Source: JAZKSG01 sp036626215 (GTDB taxonomy: Archaea; Thermoplasmatota; E2; DHVEG-1). From it: a stretch of 7,592 nt of DNA. Made by a program: the position numbers and the translations under genes. Location: assembly GCA_036626215.1 (NCBI GenBank), contig JAZKSG010000050.1:1-7592 (forward strand), written 5' to 3'. Every line of letters starts with the position of its first letter. Position 1 is the stretch's first letter. Below, piece after piece: positions 1 to 7,017 of this stretch. The notes beneath the pieces were generated by a model. It saw only the letters and a list, made by a program, of their open reading frames with translations, was not told where the DNA came from and ran no database searches.

Positions 1-716
1 GGCATTCCGTATGTTTTGGAGAATGAAAAAAGAGTTATGGTGTGTTCGTTTTTTGTGTCGAAACTACTGGGGCTATAGTGTTTTTTGTTGTTGTATACAA
101 ATTTTTCGTAGGCTTCATCGGATATATGGTATATGTTGTTTTCTTTACAGTATTGGTTGATTTTTTTTAGAACGTTTTTAGAGTATACTGCCCCCGTTGG
201 ATTGTTAGGAGAAATTGTTATTATAGCTCGGGTTTTAGAGTTTACCTTTTCAAATATTTTTTCTGGGTTGGGTTGATAGTTCGTTGTTGTTTCAACGGTT
301 ATAGGTTTACATCCGGTTAGTTGAACCGCCATAGGATGATTGAAATAATGGGGTGTTAGAATTATTATGTTGTCTCCAGGTTTTGTTATAGCCATTATGG
401 TGTTTAGAAAAGCTTGATTTCCACCAGATGTAACTGTTATATTTTTTTCTGGATCGGCTTTTATTTTGTTTTGTTTTTCAAGTTTTTTTGATATCTGTTT
501 TCTTAGAGATAGTATTCCTGCATCCGGCGTATACCTGTTTCCTTCTGGTGTTTTTATTGTTTTTATCGCGGCTTGTATGGCTTCTTTAGGTGGTTGGAAG
601 AATGGTGCTCCTTGACCAAGAGATATAGTGTTTTCTGGTGGTTTTACTTCTTCTAAGAGTTTTTGTATAGGTGCTTCTGGTATGTTATGTGTTCTACTTT
701 TCAGAGTTTTTTCCAT
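1..716 (-). CDS. PLP-dependent class I/II aminotransferase (partial, C-terminus outside window)
   Basis: This is the first 238 codons of a fold-type I pyridoxal-phosphate aminotransferase, read without a stop from ATG at 716-714 to the window edge. Seen in my translation: LGQGAPF at about 33-39 (substrate-side N-terminal segment), YTPDAG at 62-67, TSGGNQAF at 96-103 (cofactor phosphate region), SPNNPTG at 169-175 with Asn172 as the usual cofactor-ring contact, SDEAY at 199-203 with Asp200 and Tyr203 as expected PLP contacts, and SFSKTYGM at 231-238 with Lys234 as the Schiff-base lysine. Such enzymes move an amino group between an amino acid and a 2-oxoacid in the cytosol. The substrate cannot be read from this fragment; aspartate or aromatic amino acids are both possible. 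About 150 further residues are expected beyond the window. It is divergent from the prenyltransferase gene, and no clear Shine-Dalgarno sequence precedes the ATG, so the message may be leaderless. Confidence 0.93.
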   Translation of the reverse strand, partial: MEKTLKSRTHNIPEAPIQKLLEEVKPPENTISLGQGAPFFQPPKEAIQAAIKTIKTPEGNRYTPDAGILSLRKQISKKLEKQNKIKADPEKNITVTSGGNQAFLNTIMAITKPGDNIIILTPHYFNHPMAVQLTGCKPITVETTTNYQPNPEKIFEKVNSKTRAIITISPNNPTGAVYSKNVLKKINQYCKENNIYHISDEAYEKFVYNNKKHYSPSSFDTKNEHTITLFSFSKTYGM

Positions 717-739
717 AATCTGGGTGTTTTAGATGAAAA

Positions 740-756
740 TAGTGTATTAACTTTTT
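740..756 (-). promoter_or_regulatory. possible TATA-like element of the aminotransferase gene
   Basis: Read on the minus strand, AGTTAATACACT lies about 32 bases upstream of the aminotransferase ATG at 716. That is close to where an archaeal TATA box would sit for a leaderless or nearly leaderless transcript. The idea fits the lack of a Shine-Dalgarno sequence before this ATG. The whole intergenic region is AT-rich, so the match is weak. Confidence 0.25.
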
Positions 757-777
757 TGTTTGTAAAAAAATCATGTA

Positions 778-820
778 AGATATATTTTTTTTAAGATTAA
801 TTTTAAATAATATGTTTGTT
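778..820 (+). promoter_or_regulatory. candidate promoter region of the prenyltransferase gene
   Basis: Two TATA-like stretches occur on the plus strand, GATATATTTT around 779-788 and TTTTAAATAA at 811-820. With the usual archaeal spacing of about 26 bases, the first would start transcription near 810 and leave the AGGAG at 834-838 in the message. The second would start near 841 and exclude it. The first therefore fits better if the AGGAG is used. Base composition makes both assignments uncertain. Confidence 0.3.
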
Positions 821-833
821 AAATATCATAGAT

Positions 834-838
834 AGGAG
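834..838 (+). promoter_or_regulatory. Shine-Dalgarno AGGAG of the prenyltransferase gene, long spacing
   Basis: AGGAG is the best ribosome-binding match before the ATG at 854, but 15 bases separate them, more than the usual 5 to 10. A TAG at 833-835 closes the frame just upstream, and no ATG, GTG or TTG lies between it and 854. The ATG at 854 therefore stays the best start. Confidence 0.45.
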
Positions 839-853
839 TTTTTCTTCTTAAAA

Positions 854-1693
854 ATGGTAATTTTTTCTGATAAAATCTGGGGTTTCATCCGCATAATTCG
901 ACCTGAAATAACAGTTTTAGGTATGGTTTGTGTGTATATCGGTGCGGTATCAGCGGGTGCAGAATATTTCTCTTTGGATTTACTGTTGGCTATGATAGCT
1001 GTTTTTTTGGTAGGTGCTGGTAGTATGCCTTTCAATGATTTCTTTGATTATGAGATAGATAAAACTATACATCCTGATCGGCCTTTGCAGAAAGGTTTGT
1101 TGAAACCTAAGACTGCATTTTGGTCTGGAATAATTATGTTTCTCTTGGCTTTGTTTTTATCTGTTTTTGTAAACTTGATGGTTTTTCTTTTTTCGGTTAT
1201 TGGTATAACATTGATTTGTTTGTATGAGATAGTTTCAAAAAGCAGAGGTTTTCTTGGAAACGTAGTGGTTTCTTTTACAACTGCTTTAGCTTTTAGTTAT
1301 GGAGGGGCAGTAGTGGGTAATTTGGTTAAACCATTGTTTTTCACATCAGTTGCTTTTTTTATTTTTCTTTCACGTGAAATACTGATGGATGTCCGAGATG
1401 TTGAGGGGGACAGAGAGGTACGCGTAACGTTGCCTGTTATGATTGGTAGAAAAAAAGCTGTATATATGGGGTGTTTTATCCTCGGTTTTTCAATGTTTTT
1501 TCTTTATATCCCTGGTTTTTTGATTTTTCCAAAAATATGGTATATAGTTTTGAGTATTCCTTTGGTTGCTGTTACTCTTTATAGTTTGTCTCTTCCTTTG
1601 ATCGATGTTGAAAATGTAGCTCGGACTACAGATATACTTCGTTTTTCGATGATTCAGGGTTTAGTATTGTTTATTTTTCTAATATTTCTCTAA
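854..1693 (+). CDS. UbiA-family prenyltransferase, probable geranylgeranylglycerol-phosphate geranylgeranyltransferase
   Basis: This is an integral membrane prenyltransferase of 279 residues. The first Asp-rich motif is NDFFDYEID at 61-69, followed by HPDRPL at 73-78. The second is DVRDVEGD at 179-186, followed by TLP at 192-194. These motifs bind the Mg2+-diphosphate of the prenyl donor. Hydrophobic stretches at about 20-57, 91-125, 137-173, 203-226, 229-250 and 265-279 fit a polytopic protein of usual UbiA length. In archaea, this form (NDxxDxxxD with HPDRP, and DxxDxEGD) is typical of DGGGP synthase, which adds the second geranylgeranyl chain to geranylgeranylglyceryl phosphate to make the archaeal ether-lipid core. 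The family assignment is seen directly; the exact substrate is inferred. Alternatives are another UbiA reaction such as quinone or haem prenylation. The gene stands alone, divergent from the aminotransferase and convergent with scpB. Confidence 0.85.
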   Translation: MVIFSDKIWGFIRIIRPEITVLGMVCVYIGAVSAGAEYFSLDLLLAMIAVFLVGAGSMPFNDFFDYEIDKTIHPDRPLQKGLLKPKTAFWSGIIMFLLALFLSVFVNLMVFLFSVIGITLICLYEIVSKSRGFLGNVVVSFTTALAFSYGGAVVGNLVKPLFFTSVAFFIFLSREILMDVRDVEGDREVRVTLPVMIGRKKAVYMGCFILGFSMFFLYIPGFLIFPKIWYIVLSIPLVAVTLYSLSLPLIDVENVARTTDILRFSMIQGLVLFIFLIFL

Positions 1694-1780
1694 CAAAAAA
1701 AAAACAAATTTTTTGTTATACTGTAATCTTTACATGTTTACAAAGTTAAACATGGGTTTTAAAAAACAAAGTTTTTTTTA
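1691..1780. terminator. two-way terminator region between the prenyltransferase gene and scpB
   Basis: The two converging genes are only 84 bp apart, and the junction holds three perfect inverted repeats. TAACAAAAAA (1691-1700) pairs with TTTTTTGTTA (1709-1718), and starts at the prenyltransferase stop codon. CATGTTTA (1733-1740) pairs with TAAACATG (1747-1754) across a 6-base loop. AAAAAAC (1761-1767) pairs with GTTTTTT (1771-1777). T-runs occur on both strands: 1709-1714 and 1772-1779 on plus, and the complement of A1695-1704 on minus. Archaeal RNA polymerase stops at T-runs, so termination in both directions here is plausible. A need for the hairpins is not established. Confidence 0.6.
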
Positions 1781-2320
1781 TTGTTTATCAGATTTTTCTT
1801 GATCTACTTTCTCCGCGACTTTTTTCATCAAAAAATCACGTATTTCTTCGGGTTTAGTACTTTCTATACCAAAATATTCTGGGAAACGTTTAGTCGTAGT
1901 AAGCATCTCTGTATTCCGATGTTTTTTGGCATGTATAAGTTTTAAAGAAGAAAGTCTGTCTACATGATCATATGCTTTTGTACCGATCATACGTCGTAGG
2001 TTGCTTTGTTTAACTGGTTGATGAAAAGCGATAAGTGTTAGCGTTTTCAAAAGGTTGCTATCTATTTCTGGTTCGGCTACCATCCGGCTTTTATCTGCAT
2101 ATTTGTTTTTGATCTGCATCGCATATTTGTCTCCGGCTTTAGTTATCTCCATTGATGTATCGTTTTTTCGTTTTACGTTGTAATCTTTGATGAGTTCTTC
2201 CAGGTTTTTCTTCACTTTTTTACGGGATAAACTTGTTGCTTCTTTAATCTGGTTTATACTGACGGGTTCGGTTGCAGAGAAAAGAACTGATTCCACTAAA
2301 CGCTTATTTTTTTTCCCCAT
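1778..2320 (-). CDS. scpB: condensin subunit ScpB (segregation and condensation protein B)
   Basis: This 180-residue protein is the usual length for ScpB. Two winged-helix domains are visible. The first, at about 7-79, begins LVESVLFSATEPVS (8-21) with recognition helix LSRKKVKKNLEELI (31-44). The second, at about 86-151, carries TLTLIAFHQPVKQSNLRRM (93-111), GTKAYDHVDRLSSLKLI (113-129) and the closing TTTKRFPEYFG (141-151). A charged tail follows. In the family, ScpB dimers bind the central part of the kleisin ScpA and regulate the SMC ATPase on the chromosome. The gene is third in smc-scpA-scpB, 44 bp after scpA, so co-transcription is likely. A weak AAGGT lies 11 bases before ATG 2320. Its 3' end abuts the terminator repeats shared with the converging prenyltransferase gene. 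Confidence 0.9.
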   Translation of the reverse strand: MGKKNKRLVESVLFSATEPVSINQIKEATSLSRKKVKKNLEELIKDYNVKRKNDTSMEITKAGDKYAMQIKNKYADKSRMVAEPEIDSNLLKTLTLIAFHQPVKQSNLRRMIGTKAYDHVDRLSSLKLIHAKKHRNTEMLTTTKRFPEYFGIESTKPEEIRDFLMKKVAEKVDQEKSDKQ

Positions 2321-2364
2321 TTGTAGATCAAACCTTAAAACACTTTTTTTTGAGTAGCTGTTCT

Positions 2365-3264
2365 TTAACTATATCCTTTGTTTTTAATAAATATTTTTCC
2401 ATATGGAAACTTTTTTTGGTAAACCTGTATTTTGTTGTCATTCGCTAGGAAAAGAATCGATAATAAAAATTTTATAACTTCAGATCTGTCGTTTTGTTCG
2501 TTGCAGATGTCGTTTAAAGTCATGGTTTTGTTTGGATGTTCTCTGATTTTCTGCCATACCTGGTTTACATCTTCCTCCAGGTTGTCTTCATGTGTAGTGT
2601 CTTCCATTCGCTCTCTGGCTTTCTCCGCCATCCTTTTTTGAGCTTTTTTTCTTCGTTCTTCAGATAGTTTTCGTTCTTCTGCTTCTTTCCGTGCTTCGTT
2701 GAAAGCATCTAAAAGCTCAATCAAAGACACTTTTCTTTTGGTTTTTCTACGAACAGGTTTTTCTATAGGAGGTTCAGGTGTCTCCATAACTAGGTTTGTA
2801 TAGGAGTATGCATCGTCTTCACTCAGCCACATCTCAGAGGGTAGATCCTCCCAGTCGAATGGGTCATAACTGTCTTCTTCTTCATCATCTTCCTCCATGG
2901 TTACTACTAGGTCGTCGCTCTGCATTTTTAGTACTTTCCAAGCCATATAGATTATTCTACCTGCAGTTATAAGATCTATTTTTTCTTTTTCTGCTCGTTC
3001 AAGATACAGCGTGGAAAAATTAACTAGGTCTATCTCCCAGGGGTTTAGATGTTGTTTCATAACTAGTTCAAAAGCGATAGCTATAGATCTATCAAAAGGG
3101 TTGTCTATAGATACATGTTCTCCTTGATCGGTTTTTTTCAACATTTCTACATAATGGTTGATCCGGGATGCATCGCTTTCTTCATCTATTATAGATTTAT
3201 GGAATAAAAGATGGTTTATCAAGTCGTTATCTACAGATGCATCTGGTTTTTTAATTGACTGCAT
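2365..3264 (-). CDS. scpA: condensin kleisin subunit ScpA
   Basis: ScpA is the kleisin that bridges the two SMC heads and carries ScpB. Residues 56-118 are the conserved N-terminal core: FDRSIAIAFELV (57-68), NPWEIDLVNFS (74-84) and ITAGRIIYMAWKVLKMQSDD (99-118). Its helices are expected to bind the SMC neck. An acidic, aromatic-rich linker follows at about 123-151, then a strongly basic helical segment at 171-221. A C-terminal winged helix at about 228-299 should bind the opposite SMC head. At 299 residues it is longer than many bacterial ScpA proteins of about 250, owing to roughly 55 residues before the core and the long linker. ATG 3264-3262 lies 8 bases after GGAGG (3277-3273), which sits inside the end of smc. 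The 14-bp overlap with smc implies translational coupling. Confidence 0.9.
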   Translation of the reverse strand: MQSIKKPDASVDNDLINHLLFHKSIIDEESDASRINHYVEMLKKTDQGEHVSIDNPFDRSIAIAFELVMKQHLNPWEIDLVNFSTLYLERAEKEKIDLITAGRIIYMAWKVLKMQSDDLVVTMEEDDEEEDSYDPFDWEDLPSEMWLSEDDAYSYTNLVMETPEPPIEKPVRRKTKRKVSLIELLDAFNEARKEAEERKLSEERRKKAQKRMAEKARERMEDTTHEDNLEEDVNQVWQKIREHPNKTMTLNDICNEQNDRSEVIKFLLSILFLANDNKIQVYQKKFPYGKIFIKNKGYS

Positions 3265-6200
3265 TCATTCTTCCTCCGTCATCCACATTTAACTCGCCTT
3301 TTGGTCCTACTGAAGACGGGTCTACATTTCCTATCATGTCTGATACACCGTTGTTTCGTATGGTTACGCCGTATACGTAATCTGCTTCTTTCAAAGCGAT
3401 TTTACGTAGAGAAACCATGATAAACTGGGAGTCCTGCGCGTTTTTCTTCACCATCCTGCTAACTGTTTCAGCGTTGACTCCATCTAGAAACATATCTACC
3501 TCATCTAAAACATAGACCGGGCTAGGGTCATATTGTTGTATAGCAAAAATAAAACCTAAGGAGGCTATACTTTTTTCTCCGCCGGATAAAGCATCCAGAA
3601 GCAGTACTTTTTTACCTCGGGGGCGGGCTTTAATGGTTAAACCACTCTCGAAGACGTTATCGGGATCCTCAAGTTTTAGTTCTGCCTTTCCTCCTTCTGA
3701 AAGTTGACTATAGATTCTTTCAAAGTTTTCGTTTACAGCGTCAAAAACTTCATAGAAACGTTCTTTCTTTTTATTGGTGATGTTTTTAACGAGTTTAACC
3801 AAGTTTTTACGTTGATCTTTTAGATGTTTAACGTCTTCATCTAGCTTGTTTTTACGTTCAGTTTGATGTTCATATTCTTCCAAGGCGCGCATGTTGACGG
3901 GTTCTAACTCCCGCATGTTTTCTTCTATTACGTTTATTGATTCTTTTAATGATTCTATATTTGGAAGTTTTTTATCTTTAATCTCTACATCATATAGTTT
4001 CAACTCTTGATTTAGTTCTTCAACGCTTTCTTCTAAAGTTGGAAGTCGATATTTAGCTCGGGATATGAGGTCATAGTATGATTCCATCTTAGTGTTGATG
4101 TTGTCTAACTCGTTTTCCATCTCCACAGTTTTTCGATATATTTTATCTCTTTCCTCTGTTAAATCTTTGATTTTTCCAGTCATTTTTTCTTCTACAGACA
4201 TCAACGTTTGTAGTTTGTCACGATATTCCTCTCTTTTTTTCTTTAATTCTTCAACATTATCTCGGTGGTCTTTGATTTCTTGTTTTATTTTTTCTATCTT
4301 TGTGTCGTGTTCATCTTTTCGTTCTTCTAACAGTTCTATTTTTTTGTCAAATGTTTCTTTATTGGATTGTAGGCTACGTACTTCGTCCTGTATATCTGTC
4401 ACTGTTTCTTCTAAACTACGGGCTTTTTGAGCTAGCTGTTTTTTTGTTCCTTTCATCAAAAGTTTTCCTTTTTGTTCTTTGATTTCATCGAGTTCTTTAA
4501 CCCTGTTCTGTAGTTCCTTGATTTTTTCCTCTATTTGCTGTTTTTCTTCTAAGAGTTTTTCTTTTTCTGTTTTTTTGTCTTCAAGTTCTTCTTTTACTCT
4601 CTCAAGTTTTTTACTGAATTCTTTTTTTCTAACGTTTAGATCTCTGAGGTGTTTCTCTTTTTCGTCTACCGTTTTTACTTCACTCATCTGGTTTTCTATT
4701 TCAGCTATCTCTGTTTTCAAAGTTTTTATTTTTTCAGAGGTTTCATCTTGAACTCTGGTTGCTTCGTTGAGTTCCTCTGTGACTTTTTCTAGTGCTCCTT
4801 TGTCTTTTTTACTGAAAGATATCCTGCTGCGTAGTTTGCTACCTCCGCGCATAGCGCCGCTTGCCTCTACTAGACTACCTTTTAAGTCTACTAGTCTTAC
4901 TCCACCCATCAGTCTTCGGGCGTCATCTAAACTTTCTACTACTACTGTATCTCGGAATACATACCAAAAAGCACTTCTGTGTTTATCTCTGAAATCAACG
5001 AGGTCTATAGCGAACCCTACTGCTTTGGGGTCTTTTATCGCCATCAATGGTTTACCTCGGGGTTTGCCTTTACGCATCTTGTTTAGAGGTAAAAAAGTGG
5101 CTCTACCTAGATCTTTTTCTTGTAAAATGTTTATAGCTTCAGCAGCTACTTGATCATCATCAACTACGATAGACTGCATTCGTCCACCAGCAGCTGTCTC
5201 CACTGCTGTTTTATATTTGTCTTCTACATCAGCTAACTCAGCTATGGTGCCATGTACTCCTTGTAGTTTACCTTGGTCTCTATGTTTTAGAATCTCGTTA
5301 ACCGCTTGGTTGTATTTTCTATCCATTGTTTTAGCTGCATCATATTCTGCCTGTAGCTTCGATTGTTGTCTTTGTAGGCGGCGGATACGGTTTTCTAGAT
5401 CCGCTAGTTGTTCATTTAGCTCTGAAATCTGCTTTTTTTTATTAAAAAGTTGTTTTTCTAATTCTTCTTTTTTCTTTTTTTTCTGGTTGTGTTCTTTACG
5501 TGTTTCTTTTTTTTGCCATTTTATGTCTTTTAGTTCGAAACTGTAGGTGGATTGTTGTTCTTCTAGTTCTGCTATCTGCCGTAACAGTTTTTCTATTTGT
5601 TCGTCGAAACGATCACGTTTAAGTTTTAACTCATGTACCTGGTTGTTTTTATCTTTGTATTCCTCTCTCATTTTAGATAATTCATGGGAGAGATCCATTG
5701 TTTTGTCATCTGTTTGAGCTATGTCGTCTTTAATCTTTTTTAACTCGTTTTGTTTTTCTTCAAGAGTTTTTGTTTTTTCTTCTAAAACATTTTTTGTATC
5801 GTTTTTTTCTTCTTCGAAGTTGTTTAGTTCTTTTTTTACTTGTTCAAGGTTGTTTTTTAGTTCTTCCTCTTCTTCTTTCAACTGTTTTATTTCATCGTTA
5901 GAATAGTTGATTCTTTCTTCTACTTTGATTTCTTCTTCTCTTATGTTTTCTATTTTTTCTTTGATTTCTTTTACTTCGTCTCCACCGACATCAGCTATTT
6001 TTTGCTCTATCTCTTCTAGTTTTTTTTGTTTTTCTTTATATTGTTCTTTGGTGTTTTTGGCTTTATCTTCTAGTTCTTCTCTTTCTTTTTGATAGGATTC
6101 TACTTGTTTTTGTACTTCAGCTATCTGGTCTTCTATCTCTTGTTTTTTCTTCAAGGCTTTTTTTGCTTTTACTTCGTATAGTTGATCTTTCAGTTCTTTG

Positions 6201-6871
6201 TATCGATATGCTTCATCTCGATCTTTTTTAAGCTGTCGTATCTGAGAGTTTATCTCATTTAGAATTATTTTGATTCTATCTAGGTTTTCATCTACTTCTT
6301 CTTTTTCTTCTTCTGCTTTTTCTATGTCTTTGTCGAAATGGCTTATTCCTGCTATACCGTCGATTATACGTCGTCTTTCTACCCCTCCCATCTCTATTAT
6401 ACTGGTTACATCTCCTTGTTTAACGATGTTGTATCCGTCACCAGACATCCTTGCGTGTTGTAGAACGTTTTGTAGATCTGAAAAGTTAGCTGAGTTTTCA
6501 TTTATATAGAAACGACTGTAGTAGTTGTCAGGGTCGTCTTTTAGAGGGGCACGTTTAACCATACGGGTTAGTTTTACTTCATCTGCATCAACCGGCATCC
6601 GTCTTTCGGAGTTGTCAAAAACTAGTGATACTTTACATTTTTTAGCAGGGTTTTTACGTTTTTTTCCTCCGTTAAAAATTAGATCTGTGAGACGCCCTGC
6701 TCGCATCTCTTTTGAACTCTTCGGACCTAGGACAAAGAGTATAGCATCAGCTATGTTGCTTTTACCGGAACCGTTAGGGCCGGTTATAGCAGTGAAACCT
6801 GGAAAAAAAGGAATATTTAATTTTTTACCGAATGATTTAAAATTTTCCACATGGATTTCTTTAAGATACAA
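3251..6871 (-). CDS. smc: chromosome segregation ATPase SMC
   Basis: This 1206-residue SMC protein is full length. The N-terminal head has FKSFG (11-15), Walker A GPNGSGKS (31-38), a Q-loop glutamine at 152 (KQGD) and ERRRIIDGIAG after it. A charged coiled coil runs from about 175 to 505. The hinge spans about 535-672, with the GGR motif near 562, GRATFLPL, and SGAMRGG at its end. A returning coil follows to about 990. The C-terminal head contains PVNMRAL (991-997), the ABC signature LSGGE (1095-1099), and Walker B PVYVLDE with D1123 and E1124. ATP-driven head closure lets SMC dimers, with ScpA and ScpB, hold and organise DNA. The start is TTG (6871-6869): the protein there reads MYLKEIHVENFKSFG as in related SMCs, GAGG lies 9 bases upstream, and a stop at 6913-6911 closes the frame above it. 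It overlaps scpA by 14 bp. Confidence 0.97.
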   Translation of the reverse strand: MYLKEIHVENFKSFGKKLNIPFFPGFTAITGPNGSGKSNIADAILFVLGPKSSKEMRAGRLTDLIFNGGKKRKNPAKKCKVSLVFDNSERRMPVDADEVKLTRMVKRAPLKDDPDNYYSRFYINENSANFSDLQNVLQHARMSGDGYNIVKQGDVTSIIEMGGVERRRIIDGIAGISHFDKDIEKAEEEKEEVDENLDRIKIILNEINSQIRQLKKDRDEAYRYKELKDQLYEVKAKKALKKKQEIEDQIAEVQKQVESYQKEREELEDKAKNTKEQYKEKQKKLEEIEQKIADVGGDEVKEIKEKIENIREEEIKVEERINYSNDEIKQLKEEEEELKNNLEQVKKELNNFEEEKNDTKNVLEEKTKTLEEKQNELKKIKDDIAQTDDKTMDLSHELSKMREEYKDKNNQVHELKLKRDRFDEQIEKLLRQIAELEEQQSTYSFELKDIKWQKKETRKEHNQKKKKKEELEKQLFNKKKQISELNEQLADLENRIRRLQRQQSKLQAEYDAAKTMDRKYNQAVNEILKHRDQGKLQGVHGTIAELADVEDKYKTAVETAAGGRMQSIVVDDDQVAAEAINILQEKDLGRATFLPLNKMRKGKPRGKPLMAIKDPKAVGFAIDLVDFRDKHRSAFWYVFRDTVVVESLDDARRLMGGVRLVDLKGSLVEASGAMRGGSKLRSRISFSKKDKGALEKVTEELNEATRVQDETSEKIKTLKTEIAEIENQMSEVKTVDEKEKHLRDLNVRKKEFSKKLERVKEELEDKKTEKEKLLEEKQQIEEKIKELQNRVKELDEIKEQKGKLLMKGTKKQLAQKARSLEETVTDIQDEVRSLQSNKETFDKKIELLEERKDEHDTKIEKIKQEIKDHRDNVEELKKKREEYRDKLQTLMSVEEKMTGKIKDLTEERDKIYRKTVEMENELDNINTKMESYYDLISRAKYRLPTLEESVEELNQELKLYDVEIKDKKLPNIESLKESINVIEENMRELEPVNMRALEEYEHQTERKNKLDEDVKHLKDQRKNLVKLVKNITNKKKERFYEVFDAVNENFERIYSQLSEGGKAELKLEDPDNVFESGLTIKARPRGKKVLLLDALSGGEKSIASLGFIFAIQQYDPSPVYVLDEVDMFLDGVNAETVSRMVKKNAQDSQFIMVSLRKIALKEADYVYGVTIRNNGVSDMIGNVDPSSVGPKGELNVDDGGRMNAVN
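3273..3277 (-). promoter_or_regulatory. strong Shine-Dalgarno of scpA inside the smc coding end
   Basis: GGAGG on the minus strand lies 8 bases upstream of the scpA ATG and is read by smc as part of its Gly-Gly-Arg codons near the C-terminus. It decides between two nearby ATGs: the one at 3268-3266 belongs to smc's own frame, while 3264-3262 opens scpA. Confidence 0.75.
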
Positions 6872-6880
6872 AATTCCATC

Positions 6881-6884
6881 CCTC
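6881..6884 (-). promoter_or_regulatory. Shine-Dalgarno GAGG supporting the TTG start of smc
   Basis: Minus-strand GAGG within AAGAGGGATGG lies 9 bases before TTG 6871. An ATG at 6879-6877 overlaps this stretch but is in another frame. The SD position and the conserved N-terminus both favour TTG. Confidence 0.5.
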
Positions 6885-6910
6885 TTCAGACTAGATAAAC
6901 CTATTTTTTT

Positions 6911-6970
6911 TTACCCTTTTCTAATACAACCTAACATACATTCATCCTTATCAAACACTTTTTTTAGCAT
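6911..6970 (-). CDS. possible 19-codon leader ORF upstream of smc
   Basis: On the minus strand, ATG at 6970-6968 opens a short frame coding MLKKVFDKDECMLGCIRKG, ended by TAA at 6913-6911. It is in the same frame as smc, 39 bases before the smc TTG, and has two cysteines spaced CxxxC at 11 and 15. No good ribosome-binding site precedes it; AAGGGAAG lies 10 bases upstream, somewhat distant and imperfect. If transcription starts near 6987 as the TATA-like box suggests, it would be the first ORF in the smc message. It could be a regulatory leader peptide, or chance: a 19-codon ORF in AT-rich sequence is weak evidence. Confidence 0.2.
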   Translation of the reverse strand: MLKKVFDKDECMLGCIRKG

Positions 6971-6999
6971 CCCAGGTTGGTCTTCCCTTAAATTGAATC

Positions 7000-7017
7000 T
7001 ATATACAGTATATAAAA
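7000..7017 (-). promoter_or_regulatory. candidate TATA box of the smc operon, within a palindrome
   Basis: The minus strand reads TTTTATATA at 7017-7009, a good archaeal TATA-like box. It overlaps the perfect hyphenated palindrome TATATAC-A-GTATATA at 7000-7014. Transcription would start about 26 bases on, near 6987, giving a leader of about 115 bases before the smc TTG. Another TATA-like stretch closer to smc (around 6950) is weaker. A repressor bound to the palindrome would block TBP, but this is inferred from position only. Confidence 0.4.

Noticed and set aside
826..1035. Minus-strand 69-codon frame over the start of the prenyltransferase gene
   Set aside because: It is antisense to the conserved N-terminal part of the prenyltransferase and has low-complexity composition with no supporting promoter.
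2432..2641. Plus-strand 69-codon frame opposite scpA
   Set aside because: It lies wholly opposite the scpA C-terminal winged helix and basic helix, which are well supported.
4092..5546. Several Ser/Phe/Leu-rich plus-strand open frames opposite smc
   Set aside because: They are reverse-complement shadows of Lys/Glu-rich coiled-coil codons (TTT and TCT against AAA and AGA). They match no family, and smc on the other strand is clearly the real gene.
4600..6300. Repetitive T-rich runs resembling tandem repeats
   Set aside because: These are the plus-strand image of coiled-coil heptads rich in Lys and Glu; there is no fixed repeat unit, and no CRISPR-like spacing.
6872..6913. Upstream extension of SMC past the TTG
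   Set aside because: In frame, the codons run GAT GGA ATT back to a TAA at 6913-6911 with no ATG, GTG or TTG between; the ATG at 6879-6877 is in another frame, and the conserved N-terminus starts at the TTG.
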